A stretch of 64,000 bases of DNA from DATMER01 sp963741305. Its GTDB lineage: Bacteria; Acidobacteriota; Thermoanaerobaculia; Multivoradales; UBA5704. This document shows, one piece after another, positions 8,920 through 17,281 of the stretch. Every line of letters begins with the position of its first letter. Position 1 is the first letter of the stretch. Where the stretch lies: positions 4,836,001-4,900,000 of the forward strand of contig CAVUHL010000003.1 in assembly GCA_963741305.1 (NCBI GenBank), in the 5' to 3' direction. Both the position numbers and the translations under genes were made by a program. Under the pieces are notes generated by a model. That model saw only the letters and a list, made by a program, of their open reading frames with translations. It was not told where the DNA came from and did no database searches.

Positions 8920-10078
8920 CCGCCGAGCCGGCGCCTACGATGCAGCCCTCGACCTCGGCGAGGTCAGCACCGAAGCGACTGAGATCCTTCAGGAGATCGA
9001 CCATGCGGCAGCCCTCCTGGGCGAGATCCTGGGACGGCCGGGTCCCGACCGCAAGCGGCTCGTGGAGGAGCAGCCCCGGTTCCGCGCCTTGATGCTCTGC
9101 GACCTCCTCCTGGACAGGAGCCGAGACGCCGGATTCACCGATCCGGGTGCGGCCATCGAGCTGGCCGAGCTTGCCGTCGTCGTCTCCGGCCGTCTCGATG
9201 CCGAGCACTACGGCGAGGCTCTCGTCGAGGATGCCCGGGCGCGAGCCTGGGGCCATCTCGCGAACGCCTTCCGAATTGCCAATGATCTACGCCAGGCTGA
9301 AGAGGCGCTCCGGAAAGCGGAGGAACATCATGAGCGAGGCGGTGAGGATGCCTACCTCGGAGCCGAGATCCTCGGTTTCAAGTCGTCTCTTCGGAACTCG
9401 CAGGGCCGATACATGGAAGCAGCGGCCTTGCTCGATCCGGCAATCAGGATTTATCGGGAAGCCAAGGACCGGCACCGGGAGGGCCGGACCATCATCAAGA
9501 AAGCGTCCTCTCTGAGCTACGCCGGGAAGAACACCCATGCGATCCGGCTCGTCCGCCAGGGTCTCGCCAAGATCGACATCTTCGAGGAGCCTCGGCTGCT
9601 GGTTTCGGCCCGGCACAACCTCATCGGATACTTGAACGAGCTTGGCAGGCATGAGGAGGCGCTCCGGGCGCTGGCCGAGACCCGCGGCCTCTATCTCCAG
9701 CTCGGAGAGCCGTCAATCCTGGTGCGCCTCCGCTGGCTGGAAGGCAAGATCCTCCGGGATCTGGGGCGGATGGACGAAGCGGAGGCCGCCTTCCGGGAGG
9801 TCCGGGACGAGATGATCGGGCTGAACCTGGGCCTCGATGCCGCCCTGGTCTCGCTCGACCTCGCCATGATCCTCCTGGAGCGGGGCGACTCCGGGGAGCT
9901 GAAGCGACTGGCGGCGGAGATGATCCCCCTGTTCGAGTCCCGGGATGACCACCAGAAGGCGCTCGCCGCCTTCGTCCTCTTCCAGAAGGCCGCGGAGGCC
10001 GAGCAGGTCACGCTCGGGCTCCTCCAGGAGATGGTTATGTCTCTCGAACGGACGCGGAGGGCGGTGGAGCGGGGTTAA
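8912..10078 (+). CDS. TPR-repeat protein, cytoplasmic
   Basis: A 388-residue all-helical protein with degenerate tetratricopeptide repeats from about residue 90 to the end; recognisable units include the WGHLANAFRIANDLRQAEEA region, the ALLDPAIRIYREA region, and the LRDLGRMDEAEAAFREV region. There is no signal peptide and no DNA-binding or catalytic domain. TPR arrays are protein-protein scaffolds. The start overlaps the preceding 84-residue ORF. Its position beside a CHAT-TPR protease and a subtilisin suggests a shared pathway, but this is inference. The gene ends 7 nt before the first repeat array, with a convergent gene on the far side. Confidence 0.8.
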   Translation: MSDRRAGAYDAALDLGEVSTEATEILQEIDHAAALLGEILGRPGPDRKRLVEEQPRFRALMLCDLLLDRSRDAGFTDPGAAIELAELAVVVSGRLDAEHYGEALVEDARARAWGHLANAFRIANDLRQAEEALRKAEEHHERGGEDAYLGAEILGFKSSLRNSQGRYMEAAALLDPAIRIYREAKDRHREGRTIIKKASSLSYAGKNTHAIRLVRQGLAKIDIFEEPRLLVSARHNLIGYLNELGRHEEALRALAETRGLYLQLGEPSILVRLRWLEGKILRDLGRMDEAEAAFREVRDEMIGLNLGLDAALVSLDLAMILLERGDSGELKRLAAEMIPLFESRDDHQKALAAFVLFQKAAEAEQVTLGLLQEMVMSLERTRRAVERG

Positions 10079-10084
10079 AGAGCG

Positions 10085-10652
10085 GCCGGGCAGACTTTCC
10101 CGGTCAGCAGGGAGGCTTCCGGACAATCGCGCAAGGTTTCCCGGTCACCGGGAAAGGATTCCGGACGATCGGGAAACCTCTCCGGGCCGCCGGGAAAGGT
10201 TTCCCGGTCACCCGCAACCTTTCCAGGCCGCCGGGAAAGGTTTCCCGGTCACCCCGCAACCTTTCCAGGCCGCCGGGAAGGTTTCCCGGTCACCCCGCAA
10301 CCTTTCCAGGCCGCCGGGAAAGGTTTCCCGGTCACCCCGCAACCTTTCCGGGCCGCCGGGAAAGGTTTCCCGGTCACCCGCAACCTTTCCAGGTCACCGG
10401 GAAAGGTTTCCCGGTCACCCCGCAACCTTTCCGGGTCGCCGGGAAAGGTTTCCCGGTCACCCCGCAACCTTTCCAGGCCGCCGGGAAGGTTTCCCGGTCA
10501 CCCCGCAACCTTTCCAGGCCGCCGGGAAAGGTTTCCCGGTCACCCCGCAACCTTTCCGGGCCGCCGGGAAAGGTTTCCCGGTCACCCGCAACCTTTCCAG
10601 GCCGCCGGGAAAGGTTTCCCGGTCACCCCGCAACCTTTCCGGGCCGGCCGCT
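10085..10652. repeat. Array 1: 21/42-bp tandem hairpin repeats between convergent genes
   Basis: About 570 bp of tandem repeats fill the gap between two converging genes. The main unit is 42 bp (41-43) and made of two 21-bp halves. One half contains the near-palindrome CCGGGAAAGGTTTCCCGG; the other contains CGCAACCTTTCC, part of which is the inverse complement of the first. The GGTTTCCCGGTCAC core occurs about 12 times. The left end, 10085-10180, holds more divergent 21-bp units such as those with GGCTTCCGGA. Single-base length changes (CACCCGC versus CACCCCGC) break any reading frame, so the array is not coding. No unique spacers, so not CRISPR. Confidence 0.92.
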
Positions 10653-10681
10653 CGGCGGGTGGCATGGCTCGGGACGGGCGC

Positions 10682-11629
10682 TCAGGCGGCCTTCGTCGCA
10701 TTCATGCCCGTGGGCGAGCAGAGCGCGTGAGGAGGAGCCGAACCCGTGTCGTCGTCGTCCGGCCTGAACTGCCGGAGGAACCGTTTCGGCTCCTTCCGGT
10801 TGCGGGTGCGGAAGCCGTCGGCGAGGTCGTAGAAGACCTCGAAATCGGCGACCGGCCGGTCCGGATCGAGATCCACCTGGCCCGCGGGCTGCGGGTTCAT
10901 CACGTCCTCGATCTCGCTGTTCATCAGGTTGAGCTCGACCACTTCGCCGTCCTTGCCGGCGAGCACCAGCACCTCCGGCTCCTCGCCGGTCTTCTTCATC
11001 GACAGGGCCACGTGGCTCGGCACCCCCTCGATCTCCAACGCCAGGCTGATGGCGACTCGCCGCTCGAAGCCGGCGGGACCCTTCGGCTCGAACCGGCAGA
11101 GTTCCGTGCTGAGGGCAAAGGTGCGGAACCGCCCTCGCTCGACGCGCATGCGCGCCACGATGTCCTTCTTCTCCCCCAGCTCCGAGTCAAGCAGACCGGG
11201 CTTGAGCGTGCCTCGGCCGGGCGCGGCCTGCTCCATGGTCGCCAGCCAGAACAGCGACTTCTGCTCATCCGGATTGGCCTGGTTCGGGTCGGCGGGCTCA
11301 CGGGTGTCCAGCGTGAACCCCACCGGCAGGCCCGGCACGGCCAGGATCTCGATCTCTTCTCCCAGGAGCTTGCAGAGGCCGGTGTTGCGCGCCGGGTTGA
11401 GCAGGTCGGCTGCGCGCGTGCTGGCACTCTGGCGGGCAGCCAGAGGGAATTCCAGGAAGGGCAGATGCGGATCGAGGATGGCTTTGTCGCCGTTCTCCAG
11501 AGGGTGCGGCCGCAGGAGGTTGGGCAAGAGGACGGTCACCGAGCCGGCCGGCCCGAAGGCGCTTTCGAAGGGCCGGTCGGGCACCACGACCATGAGGCCG
11601 GACAGGGTCATGCGGAACGTGAACGGCAT
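10682..11629 (-). CDS. Conserved-looking hypothetical protein downstream of the CHAT gene
   Basis: A 315-residue protein beginning 12 nt after the CHAT-TPR stop codon. The Shine-Dalgarno AGGAGGG overlaps that stop, so the two genes are almost certainly one operon. It begins MPFTFRMTLSGLMVVVPDR and has alternating beta-like segments; there is no signal peptide or transmembrane helix. It ends with a polar DDDDTG-containing tail. I do not recognise a domain. The tight coupling makes it a candidate partner, regulator or substrate of the CHAT protease. Confidence 0.75.
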   Translation of the reverse strand: MPFTFRMTLSGLMVVVPDRPFESAFGPAGSVTVLLPNLLRPHPLENGDKAILDPHLPFLEFPLAARQSASTRAADLLNPARNTGLCKLLGEEIEILAVPGLPVGFTLDTREPADPNQANPDEQKSLFWLATMEQAAPGRGTLKPGLLDSELGEKKDIVARMRVERGRFRTFALSTELCRFEPKGPAGFERRVAISLALEIEGVPSHVALSMKKTGEEPEVLVLAGKDGEVVELNLMNSEIEDVMNPQPAGQVDLDPDRPVADFEVFYDLADGFRTRNRKEPKRFLRQFRPDDDDTGSAPPHALCSPTGMNATKAA

Positions 11630-11641
11630 GGCGAATCCCTC

Positions 11642-14600
11642 CTATCGGTAGAGTTGCGTAGCAATGATCTCGAACGCTCCCCAGTCCCAGGGAGCCGACC
11701 CGTCGCCGGTTCCGTCCAGGAGTGAGAGCTGTGCGTAGCGCAGGGCGTCCACAGGGTCGGAGAGCGCCCGGGGATCGGAGTAGAAGGCTGCGAAGAGCCG
11801 GCCCGCTGCGCCGTCGTCGACATTCCAGAGGCTGGCCACGACGCGGGGTACCCCCGCGGCAAGGAAAGCGCGGGCCAGGCTCGTAACTCCCTCCTCCGGC
11901 GCGATCGAGGCGTCGGCGGTGCCGCAGGAGGAGAGCACCACGAGCCGCGTGCCCGCGAGGTCCTCGCGGTACACCTCCCAGGCGTAGAGCGCGCCCGGGT
12001 CAGCGGGGCCGGAGGGCGCGAGCAGCAGCAGGGAGCGCAGGGGATCGACGGAGTCGGCCAGGGCATGGCCAGCAAAGTGGATCCGGTCGGAGCGGCGGGC
12101 CAGGTCGAAGAACGAGTCCCGCGTAGCGTCTTCGCCGCGGAGGACGACGGAGCCCGGGACCGCCCTGGCCACCCGGGCGGCTTCGGCCCGGGCTCCGCTC
12201 AAGCTTGCCAGACCGTTCCACTCGAGGCGGTTGAACGCGGGATCCCCCACCACCAGGGCAGAGAAGCGGCCAGCCGAGGATGGCCCGTCTTCCCCGGCGG
12301 CAGGGCCGTTGACCGCCAGCGTGGCACTGGGCGCCAGGGCGAGCCGGAGGTCCTGGATCAGGAAGCGCCCGGTCCCGGGCTCCTGCAGAGCGGCAAAGGG
12401 GACGGCGTGCAGGGACTTGTCAGGCACGAGCACCACGGTCTCGCCGCGGGCGATCCCCTGCCGCCAGGGGCGGACCAGCAGCTCGAAGAGCGCGGAGGAC
12501 TCGCGCAGCCAGGCGTCTTCCGAACCGGCGGCGGCGCGCAAGCGGGCCACCCGGCCCTGGAGCCCGTCCGCGGAGACCGCCACCTCGCGCAGGAGAACGC
12601 CGCCGCGCCACACCCGCCAGATCAGCAGCCGGTCGGGGAGCACCGCGTACTGAATCAGCGAGGTGCGGGGCGGCAGGCGGCGGCGGATCTCGTCGAGGCC
12701 GAGCGGCCTGGCCTCGGCAGCGAGGAGCTGGCGGCGCCCGGATTTGTCCAGGCCGGCCTCCGGGATGCGCGTTGCGCCGCCGGGGAGCACGCGGGTGCGC
12801 GCCCAGTCGGCGTAGTGGAAGGCCGCTTCCGGCCGCTTCCGGTCGAGGGCCTGAAAGGCGATCATCTCGTCGAAGGCCTCTTCGGTCCGCGCGTAGGCCG
12901 CGAGCCGCTGGTCCAGTTCCCCTTTCCCCAGCCGCTCGTAGGCCGCGAGGGCTTCCCGCAGGTCGGCCTCGGCGCGGTCGAGCTCGCCCATCTCGCGGAA
13001 TGCCCGGGCCCGCAGACGGAGGACCCAGACGGAAAGGAGGTCGTTCCTGGTGTCCCGGTATACGTCCAGCGCGGAGGTGAGCAGGGCCTCGGCCCGCCGT
13101 GGGTTGGAGGCGAGGGAGATCTCTCCGTCGATCCTGGAGAGGTCGGCTTCGAGGCGGCGGCGTGCGGCCGGGTCCGGCATCCGCCGGAGCCGCTTGCGCG
13201 CGAGCCGGACGTCCTCGAGCGCTTCCGCCCCGCGTCCGGCACGGTCGCGCATGAGGCCTTGCCAGATCAGGGCATCGACAAGGACCTCTTCGGAGCCCGC
13301 GGAGGTGGACTGGCGGACCGCCTCGTCCTGAAGCGCGAGGGCCGCCTCCAGGTAGCCGTCCGCCAGCGCGATGTCGGCCGCGGTCATGTAGGGCCGGTTC
13401 CGGCGGCGGGGATGGGCATGCTCACGAGCGCGCCGCAGCACCTGGTAGGCATCTGCCCAGGCTTCGCGCCGGCGGCCGAGCTGGTGGAGCGGCCAGGTCA
13501 TGAGGTTGCGTACGCCCGCGGCGCTCCCCTCTTCTCCGATGCGCTCGAAGCGGGCGAGGGCGCGCTCTAAATGGAGCAGGCCCCCGGCCGGGTCGTTCTC
13601 TTCCACCCGCAGGTTGCCCGCCATCCAGGCGGCGTGGCCGAGGAGGGATCCGTAAGACGCGCCGGGCTCCCGGTCCAGTCTTGCGAACACGGCGGCGGCT
13701 TCGGCACTCCGGCCCAGGCGGTGGATGGAGCAGGCTTCCCAGAACGCGGCGCGGGCGGCAAAGGGGCTCCCGCCCTCTTCCAGGGACTTCCGGGCGGCGG
13801 CAAGCTCCGGCGCGCCACGCTCGTACTCCCCCGTCCTGTAGAGCTTCATACCCCGGTCGAAGGCGCGGTGCCCGCGGGCGAGGGCATCCAGGCGCTCGCC
13901 GTCCCCTTTCCCGACCGCCGCGTCGATCGCCGCCACGGTGTCCCGCAGGAGGGCGTCGCCCCCGATCCGGACCAGAGCCTCCCCCACGGCGCGGGCCACG
14001 CTCAGGGGAGCGTCCGGCCCGCGCCGGCCCGGCTGCTCGGCCCATGCGCCGAGCAGCTCTTCTTCCACGTGCTCGCGCGACTCTTCGCGGAACATCCCGA
14101 CGACCGCGTCGACGTTCCTCGAGCTCCCTCGCCCCGCCGCCCGGGCGAGCCGGGAGCGCTCCCGGCCGCCGAAGATCCTCGGTGAGGACCGCAGCGCATC
14201 CTGACGGCGCCGCGCCTCGTCACGCCAGGGCCCTTCCGTGTCCAGTACCTCCTGCCAACGCTCCCTGGCGGCGGGAAGGTACAGCGCCTCGTAGGCGAGG
14301 GCGCGGTTGAAGCGGGCCTCTTTCAGCACACCATTGAGCCGGACGGCGTGGTCGGCGGCGGCGAGGGCGCGCACGAGGTCGCGCGGCTCGTCCATCCGCT
14401 CTGCCCGTACCAGATAGGCCGCGGCCAGGTCGCTCCAGATGCGAGCATCGTGCGGCGCCAGGGCCACTGCCCGTTGCAACCGCCCCACGGCGTCGCCTTT
14501 CCCCTGGACCAGGGCGAGGATTCCTGCGGCGTGGAGCGCCGGCGGCGAGGGCCCGGCCTCTGCCTCCGACTGGATCAGTTGCGCGGCGCGGGCCAGGGCC

Positions 14601-14875
14601 TTGCGCGCCGGCGTGCCAGCCGGAAGCCCGGAGCAGACGCGGTCGGGGATCAGGCCGGAGGAGGGGCCTGAGGAGGGGAGGGTCGAGCAGGGGGCGTACC
14701 CGAAGCCTCCGGCGAGGCGCGGCTCCACGGGCCGCTGCCCCTCCAGGGCGGCGGCCAGGGCCAGATGCCCGGGAGAGAGGCCTTCCCTATCAGGCGTTGC
14801 GTATCGGGAGCAGGTATGCCAGATCAGGCCCGCGGCACCGATCGACAGCGCGGCGGCCAGGTGCGATCTCCGCAT
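11642..14875 (-). CDS. CHAT-domain protease with TPR region and N-terminal membrane anchor
   Basis: A 1077-residue protein if started at ATG 14875; an in-frame extension to 15112 exists but has low-complexity, arginine-rich content and crosses the structured leader of the divergent gene. Residues 1-23 form a hydrophobic segment (anchor or signal). A long TPR-rich helical region follows, with an ELDRAEADLREALAAYERL unit. The C-terminal third is a CHAT (caspase-like, clan CD) domain with both catalytic residues: His937 in HFAGHA and Cys984 in LSSCGT, followed by the typical VASLWNVDD block. CHAT proteases are separase/caspase relatives; in characterised systems they cut a partner on activation. 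It is divergent from a subtilisin gene 266 bp away and co-transcribed with the 315-residue unknown. Confidence 0.9.
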   Translation of the reverse strand: MRRSHLAAALSIGAAGLIWHTCSRYATPDREGLSPGHLALAAALEGQRPVEPRLAGGFGYAPCSTLPSSGPSSGLIPDRVCSGLPAGTPARKALARAAQLIQSEAEAGPSPPALHAAGILALVQGKGDAVGRLQRAVALAPHDARIWSDLAAAYLVRAERMDEPRDLVRALAAADHAVRLNGVLKEARFNRALAYEALYLPAARERWQEVLDTEGPWRDEARRRQDALRSSPRIFGGRERSRLARAAGRGSSRNVDAVVGMFREESREHVEEELLGAWAEQPGRRGPDAPLSVARAVGEALVRIGGDALLRDTVAAIDAAVGKGDGERLDALARGHRAFDRGMKLYRTGEYERGAPELAAARKSLEEGGSPFAARAAFWEACSIHRLGRSAEAAAVFARLDREPGASYGSLLGHAAWMAGNLRVEENDPAGGLLHLERALARFERIGEEGSAAGVRNLMTWPLHQLGRRREAWADAYQVLRRAREHAHPRRRNRPYMTAADIALADGYLEAALALQDEAVRQSTSAGSEEVLVDALIWQGLMRDRAGRGAEALEDVRLARKRLRRMPDPAARRRLEADLSRIDGEISLASNPRRAEALLTSALDVYRDTRNDLLSVWVLRLRARAFREMGELDRAEADLREALAAYERLGKGELDQRLAAYARTEEAFDEMIAFQALDRKRPEAAFHYADWARTRVLPGGATRIPEAGLDKSGRRQLLAAEARPLGLDEIRRRLPPRTSLIQYAVLPDRLLIWRVWRGGVLLREVAVSADGLQGRVARLRAAAGSEDAWLRESSALFELLVRPWRQGIARGETVVLVPDKSLHAVPFAALQEPGTGRFLIQDLRLALAPSATLAVNGPAAGEDGPSSAGRFSALVVGDPAFNRLEWNGLASLSGARAEAARVARAVPGSVVLRGEDATRDSFFDLARRSDRIHFAGHALADSVDPLRSLLLLAPSGPADPGALYAWEVYREDLAGTRLVVLSSCGTADASIAPEEGVTSLARAFLAAGVPRVVASLWNVDDGAAGRLFAAFYSDPRALSDPVDALRYAQLSLLDGTGDGSAPWDWGAFEIIATQLYR

Positions 14876-15141
14876 CGGGATGTCCCCGCCCGGCCCGGAG
14901 TCATCCGGAAATCGTGCCTGCTGCGGGAGGGCGGACGACCGTCGATCGTACCAGAACGGCGGCCTTCGCCGATTGAAGGCCAGAGTCCCGAAGCCGGAGA
15001 GGGTGGCAGGAAGCATCGCCTGCTTAGACGGACCAAGGCTCCGCCTTTCTCCGCCGCGAGGTCCGGGAGAAACGGGCGGGCGGGTCCGTCTAGATCCCGT
15101 GCAGCGAAACACCAGAGCGACCTCAAGGAAAGGAGTAAACC
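14876..15141. other. Divergent intergenic region between CHAT and subtilisin genes
   Basis: This 266-bp region separates two oppositely oriented genes and should hold both promoters. I see no convincing -35/-10 pair. The plus-strand ribosome-binding site AAGGAAAGGAG lies 6 nt before the subtilisin ATG. The main feature is a long imperfect stem-loop at 15025-15092, listed separately. Confidence 0.6.
15025..15092 (+). promoter_or_regulatory. Long stem-loop in the leader of the subtilisin gene
   Basis: Outer arms TAGACGGACC (15025-15034) and GGTCCGTCTA (15083-15092) pair perfectly. Inside them CCGCC-TTTCTCC pairs with GGAGAAA-C-GGGCGG, leaving a loop around 15053-15065. The folded element would lie 50 nt upstream of the subtilisin start codon on its mRNA, or act as an operator in the shared divergent region. 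It matches no riboswitch I know. Confidence 0.55.
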
Positions 15142-17235
15142 ATGGCGACCGATCATCCGGAGAACGGGGGGCTCCCCGATTCCTACAGCCTCGAGCGGCA
15201 GGAGGACGTGCTGACCGACCTCGATCCCCACCTGCAGCGGCTGCTGATCGAGCAAGCGGAGGGCGAAGTCGCGGGTGCCGGCAGTGGCATCGTGAGCCGG
15301 GAGGGCGGGCAGATCCGGGTCGACGTGATCGCGAAGCTGCGCGATCCGGACCGGAAGGTGCCCGGCCTCGACATCGTCCGGCAGTTAGGCACCCTCGCGA
15401 CCGCGACGGTGGCGCTCCGCGACATCGAGGAGGTGCGCCTGGATGGCAACGTGGTGAGCCTCAAGGCTGCCAGGCCGGTACACCGGCTCCTGAACGCCTC
15501 GCTGCCCGAGGTGGGCTGCGACGCCCCGTCCCTGCGCGCAGCCTTCCCGGGCCTGAGCCCGCAGCTCGACGGCACGGGAACGATCGTCGGCATCGTGGAC
15601 TCGGGCTGCGACTTCCGTCATGGCAACTTCCGCACCGCGGACGGCCGCACCCGCCTGCTCTACCTCTGGGACCAGCGGAGCTTCAACCGGCAGCAGAACC
15701 GGACCGTAAGGGACACCCCGCCGGCTCCCGTCGACCGCCAGGGCCGCAGCTACGGCTACGGCCGGGAATTCGACGCCAACATGCTGAACGCTGCCCTCCA
15801 GAACGAGGCCACGGCCTTCGCCACGGTCGACTACGAGATCGGGATCCAGGAGCACGGCACGCACGTGATGGACATCGCCGCCGGCAACGGCCGCGAGACG
15901 GGCCGGCCTGGCGTGGCTCCGGGAGCGGACCTGATCTTCGTCCATCTCGACCCGGTCGACATCTCGGGCGAGGGCTCGCTCGGCAGCTCCCGCCGCCTTC
16001 TCGACGCGGTCGAGTACATCTTTGAAAGGGCCGAGGCTCTGGGGCGGCCCGCCGTGGTGAACCTCAGCCTGGGGACGTTCGGCGGTCCCCACGACGGCAC
16101 TTCCTGGGCGGAGGAGTGGTTCGATGCCCTGCTCGAGAAGGAGGGCCGGGCGATCGTGATCGCTGCCGGGAACTCCTTCATCGAGAGGTCGCACGCCCAC
16201 GCCGAGCTCGCTCCGGGCCAGACGCGGCGCCTCTCCTGGCAGATCTCCTCCCTCGACATGACTCCCAACGAGTTGGAGGTCTGGTACGGATGCGGCCCGC
16301 TGGAGATCACCCTCGTCCAGCCCGGAGGCAACGTGAGGCTGGGCCCGGTTCTGCTGGGAGAGACCCACCTGATCCGCCGCGACAGCGACGCGCGCGCCAT
16401 CGGCCAGATCACCCACCGTCGGAAGGACCCCGGCAACGGCCTCCATCAGATCGACGTGATCCTGGGACGGTTGCTCCCCAAGGGGACCTGGCAGGTGGAG
16501 CTCACGAACCGGGGCAGCAGGAACGTGGAGCTCCACGCCTGGATCGAGCGCGACGACAACGGCCAATCGCGTTTCACGGCCGGAGACCAGACGACTTCGC
16601 ACACGCTCGGCTCGATCGCCTGCGGACGGTCGACGATCGTGGTCGGAGCCTACAACGCCGCCGACGGCGAGCTGGCGACCTTCTCCTCCGCCGGGCCCAC
16701 CCGGGACGGCCGGGAGAAGCCCGACGTGAGCGCGCCGGGTGTGGGCGTGGTGGCGGCGAGCTCCCTGGGCGGCTTGCGCCCGGACAGCGGCACCAGCATG
16801 GCCGCGCCCCATGTGGCCGGGCTCGTGGCGCTCCTCTTCCAGGTGAACGGCAAGCTGACCTCCGCCCAGGCTGGCAAGCTGCTGCGGGATTCGGCGCGCC
16901 GCCTGAACGGGGCGGACGGCCACGACCCGCGGTTCGGCTTCGGGAGGATCAGCGGCGTCACCGCCCTCACCGCGGCAATCGCAGCAATCGCGGCAACCGC
17001 GGCAACCGCGGCAACCGCGGCAACCGCGGCAACCGCGGCAATGCCGGCGATACATGGGATTGCGGCAGCTCAGCCGCCGCTCATGATTGAGGAGGGTGTG
17101 CAGGTGAACAAGCCCGGTATGCTGGCGCATGGGACCAACGGTGACCTGAAGATACCCGGACTCCTGCAGATGCTCGCCGGCGGGAGCGGGAAGTACCGCA
17201 TCTCAGTCCACGTGGAGCCGGTCGACTTGTCGTGA
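15142..17235 (+). CDS. S8 subtilisin-like serine protease without signal peptide
   Basis: A 697-residue protease. The catalytic triad is intact: Asp153 in GIVDSGCD, His238 in EHGTHV, Ser552 in SGTSMAAP, with the oxyanion-hole Asn in AAGNS. A large beta-rich insertion of about 190 residues (roughly 350-510) sits between the His and Ser regions. Residues 1-120 look like an inhibitor-type prodomain, but there is no signal peptide, so the protein may act in the cytoplasm or leave by another route. Near the C-terminus is an Ala/Thr run encoded by a 9-bp repeat, then a short tail. Divergence from a CHAT protease suggests a two-protease system; which acts on which is unknown. The start is set by AAGGAAAGGAG. 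Confidence 0.92.
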   Translation: MATDHPENGGLPDSYSLERQEDVLTDLDPHLQRLLIEQAEGEVAGAGSGIVSREGGQIRVDVIAKLRDPDRKVPGLDIVRQLGTLATATVALRDIEEVRLDGNVVSLKAARPVHRLLNASLPEVGCDAPSLRAAFPGLSPQLDGTGTIVGIVDSGCDFRHGNFRTADGRTRLLYLWDQRSFNRQQNRTVRDTPPAPVDRQGRSYGYGREFDANMLNAALQNEATAFATVDYEIGIQEHGTHVMDIAAGNGRETGRPGVAPGADLIFVHLDPVDISGEGSLGSSRRLLDAVEYIFERAEALGRPAVVNLSLGTFGGPHDGTSWAEEWFDALLEKEGRAIVIAAGNSFIERSHAHAELAPGQTRRLSWQISSLDMTPNELEVWYGCGPLEITLVQPGGNVRLGPVLLGETHLIRRDSDARAIGQITHRRKDPGNGLHQIDVILGRLLPKGTWQVELTNRGSRNVELHAWIERDDNGQSRFTAGDQTTSHTLGSIACGRSTIVVGAYNAADGELATFSSAGPTRDGREKPDVSAPGVGVVAASSLGGLRPDSGTSMAAPHVAGLVALLFQVNGKLTSAQAGKLLRDSARRLNGADGHDPRFGFGRISGVTALTAAIAAIAATAATAATAATAATAAMPAIHGIAAAQPPLMIEEGVQVNKPGMLAHGTNGDLKIPGLLQMLAGGSGKYRISVHVEPVDLS
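16972..17043 (+). repeat. 9-bp in-frame tandem repeat in the subtilisin gene
   Basis: Eight consecutive 9-bp units, mostly GCGGCAACC (five perfect copies at 16990-17034), encode AAI and AAT tripeptides. Copy-number change would keep the frame and lengthen or shorten an Ala/Thr linker after the catalytic domain. Confidence 0.9.
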
Positions 17236-17243
17236 GCTCCCTG

Positions 17244-17273
17244 CCGGGCGCGGGGTTCCAGCCCCGCGCCCGG
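17244..17273. terminator. Bidirectional hairpin between convergent subtilisin and SDR genes
   Basis: A perfect 12-bp stem, CCGGGCGCGGGG against CCCCGCGCCCGG, with a 6-nt loop lies between the two stop codons. There is no T-tract, so it may stop RNA polymerase weakly or protect 3' ends. Confidence 0.5.
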
Positions 17274-17281
17274 ATAGCTCG

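Noticed and set aside
9945..10730. Long plus-strand reading frame across array 1 giving a 7-residue periodic protein
   Set aside because: The periodicity comes from the 21-bp DNA repeat; single-base length changes between units shift the frame, and the frame overlaps a well-supported TPR gene and a convergent gene.
12065..13570. Long plus-strand frames opposite the CHAT gene
   Set aside because: High-GC antisense shadows; the minus frame has full CHAT and TPR motifs.
14876..15112. N-terminal extension of the CHAT protein to 15112
   Set aside because: Arg/Pro-rich low-complexity translation crossing the structured leader; the hydrophobic anchor begins right after ATG 14875.
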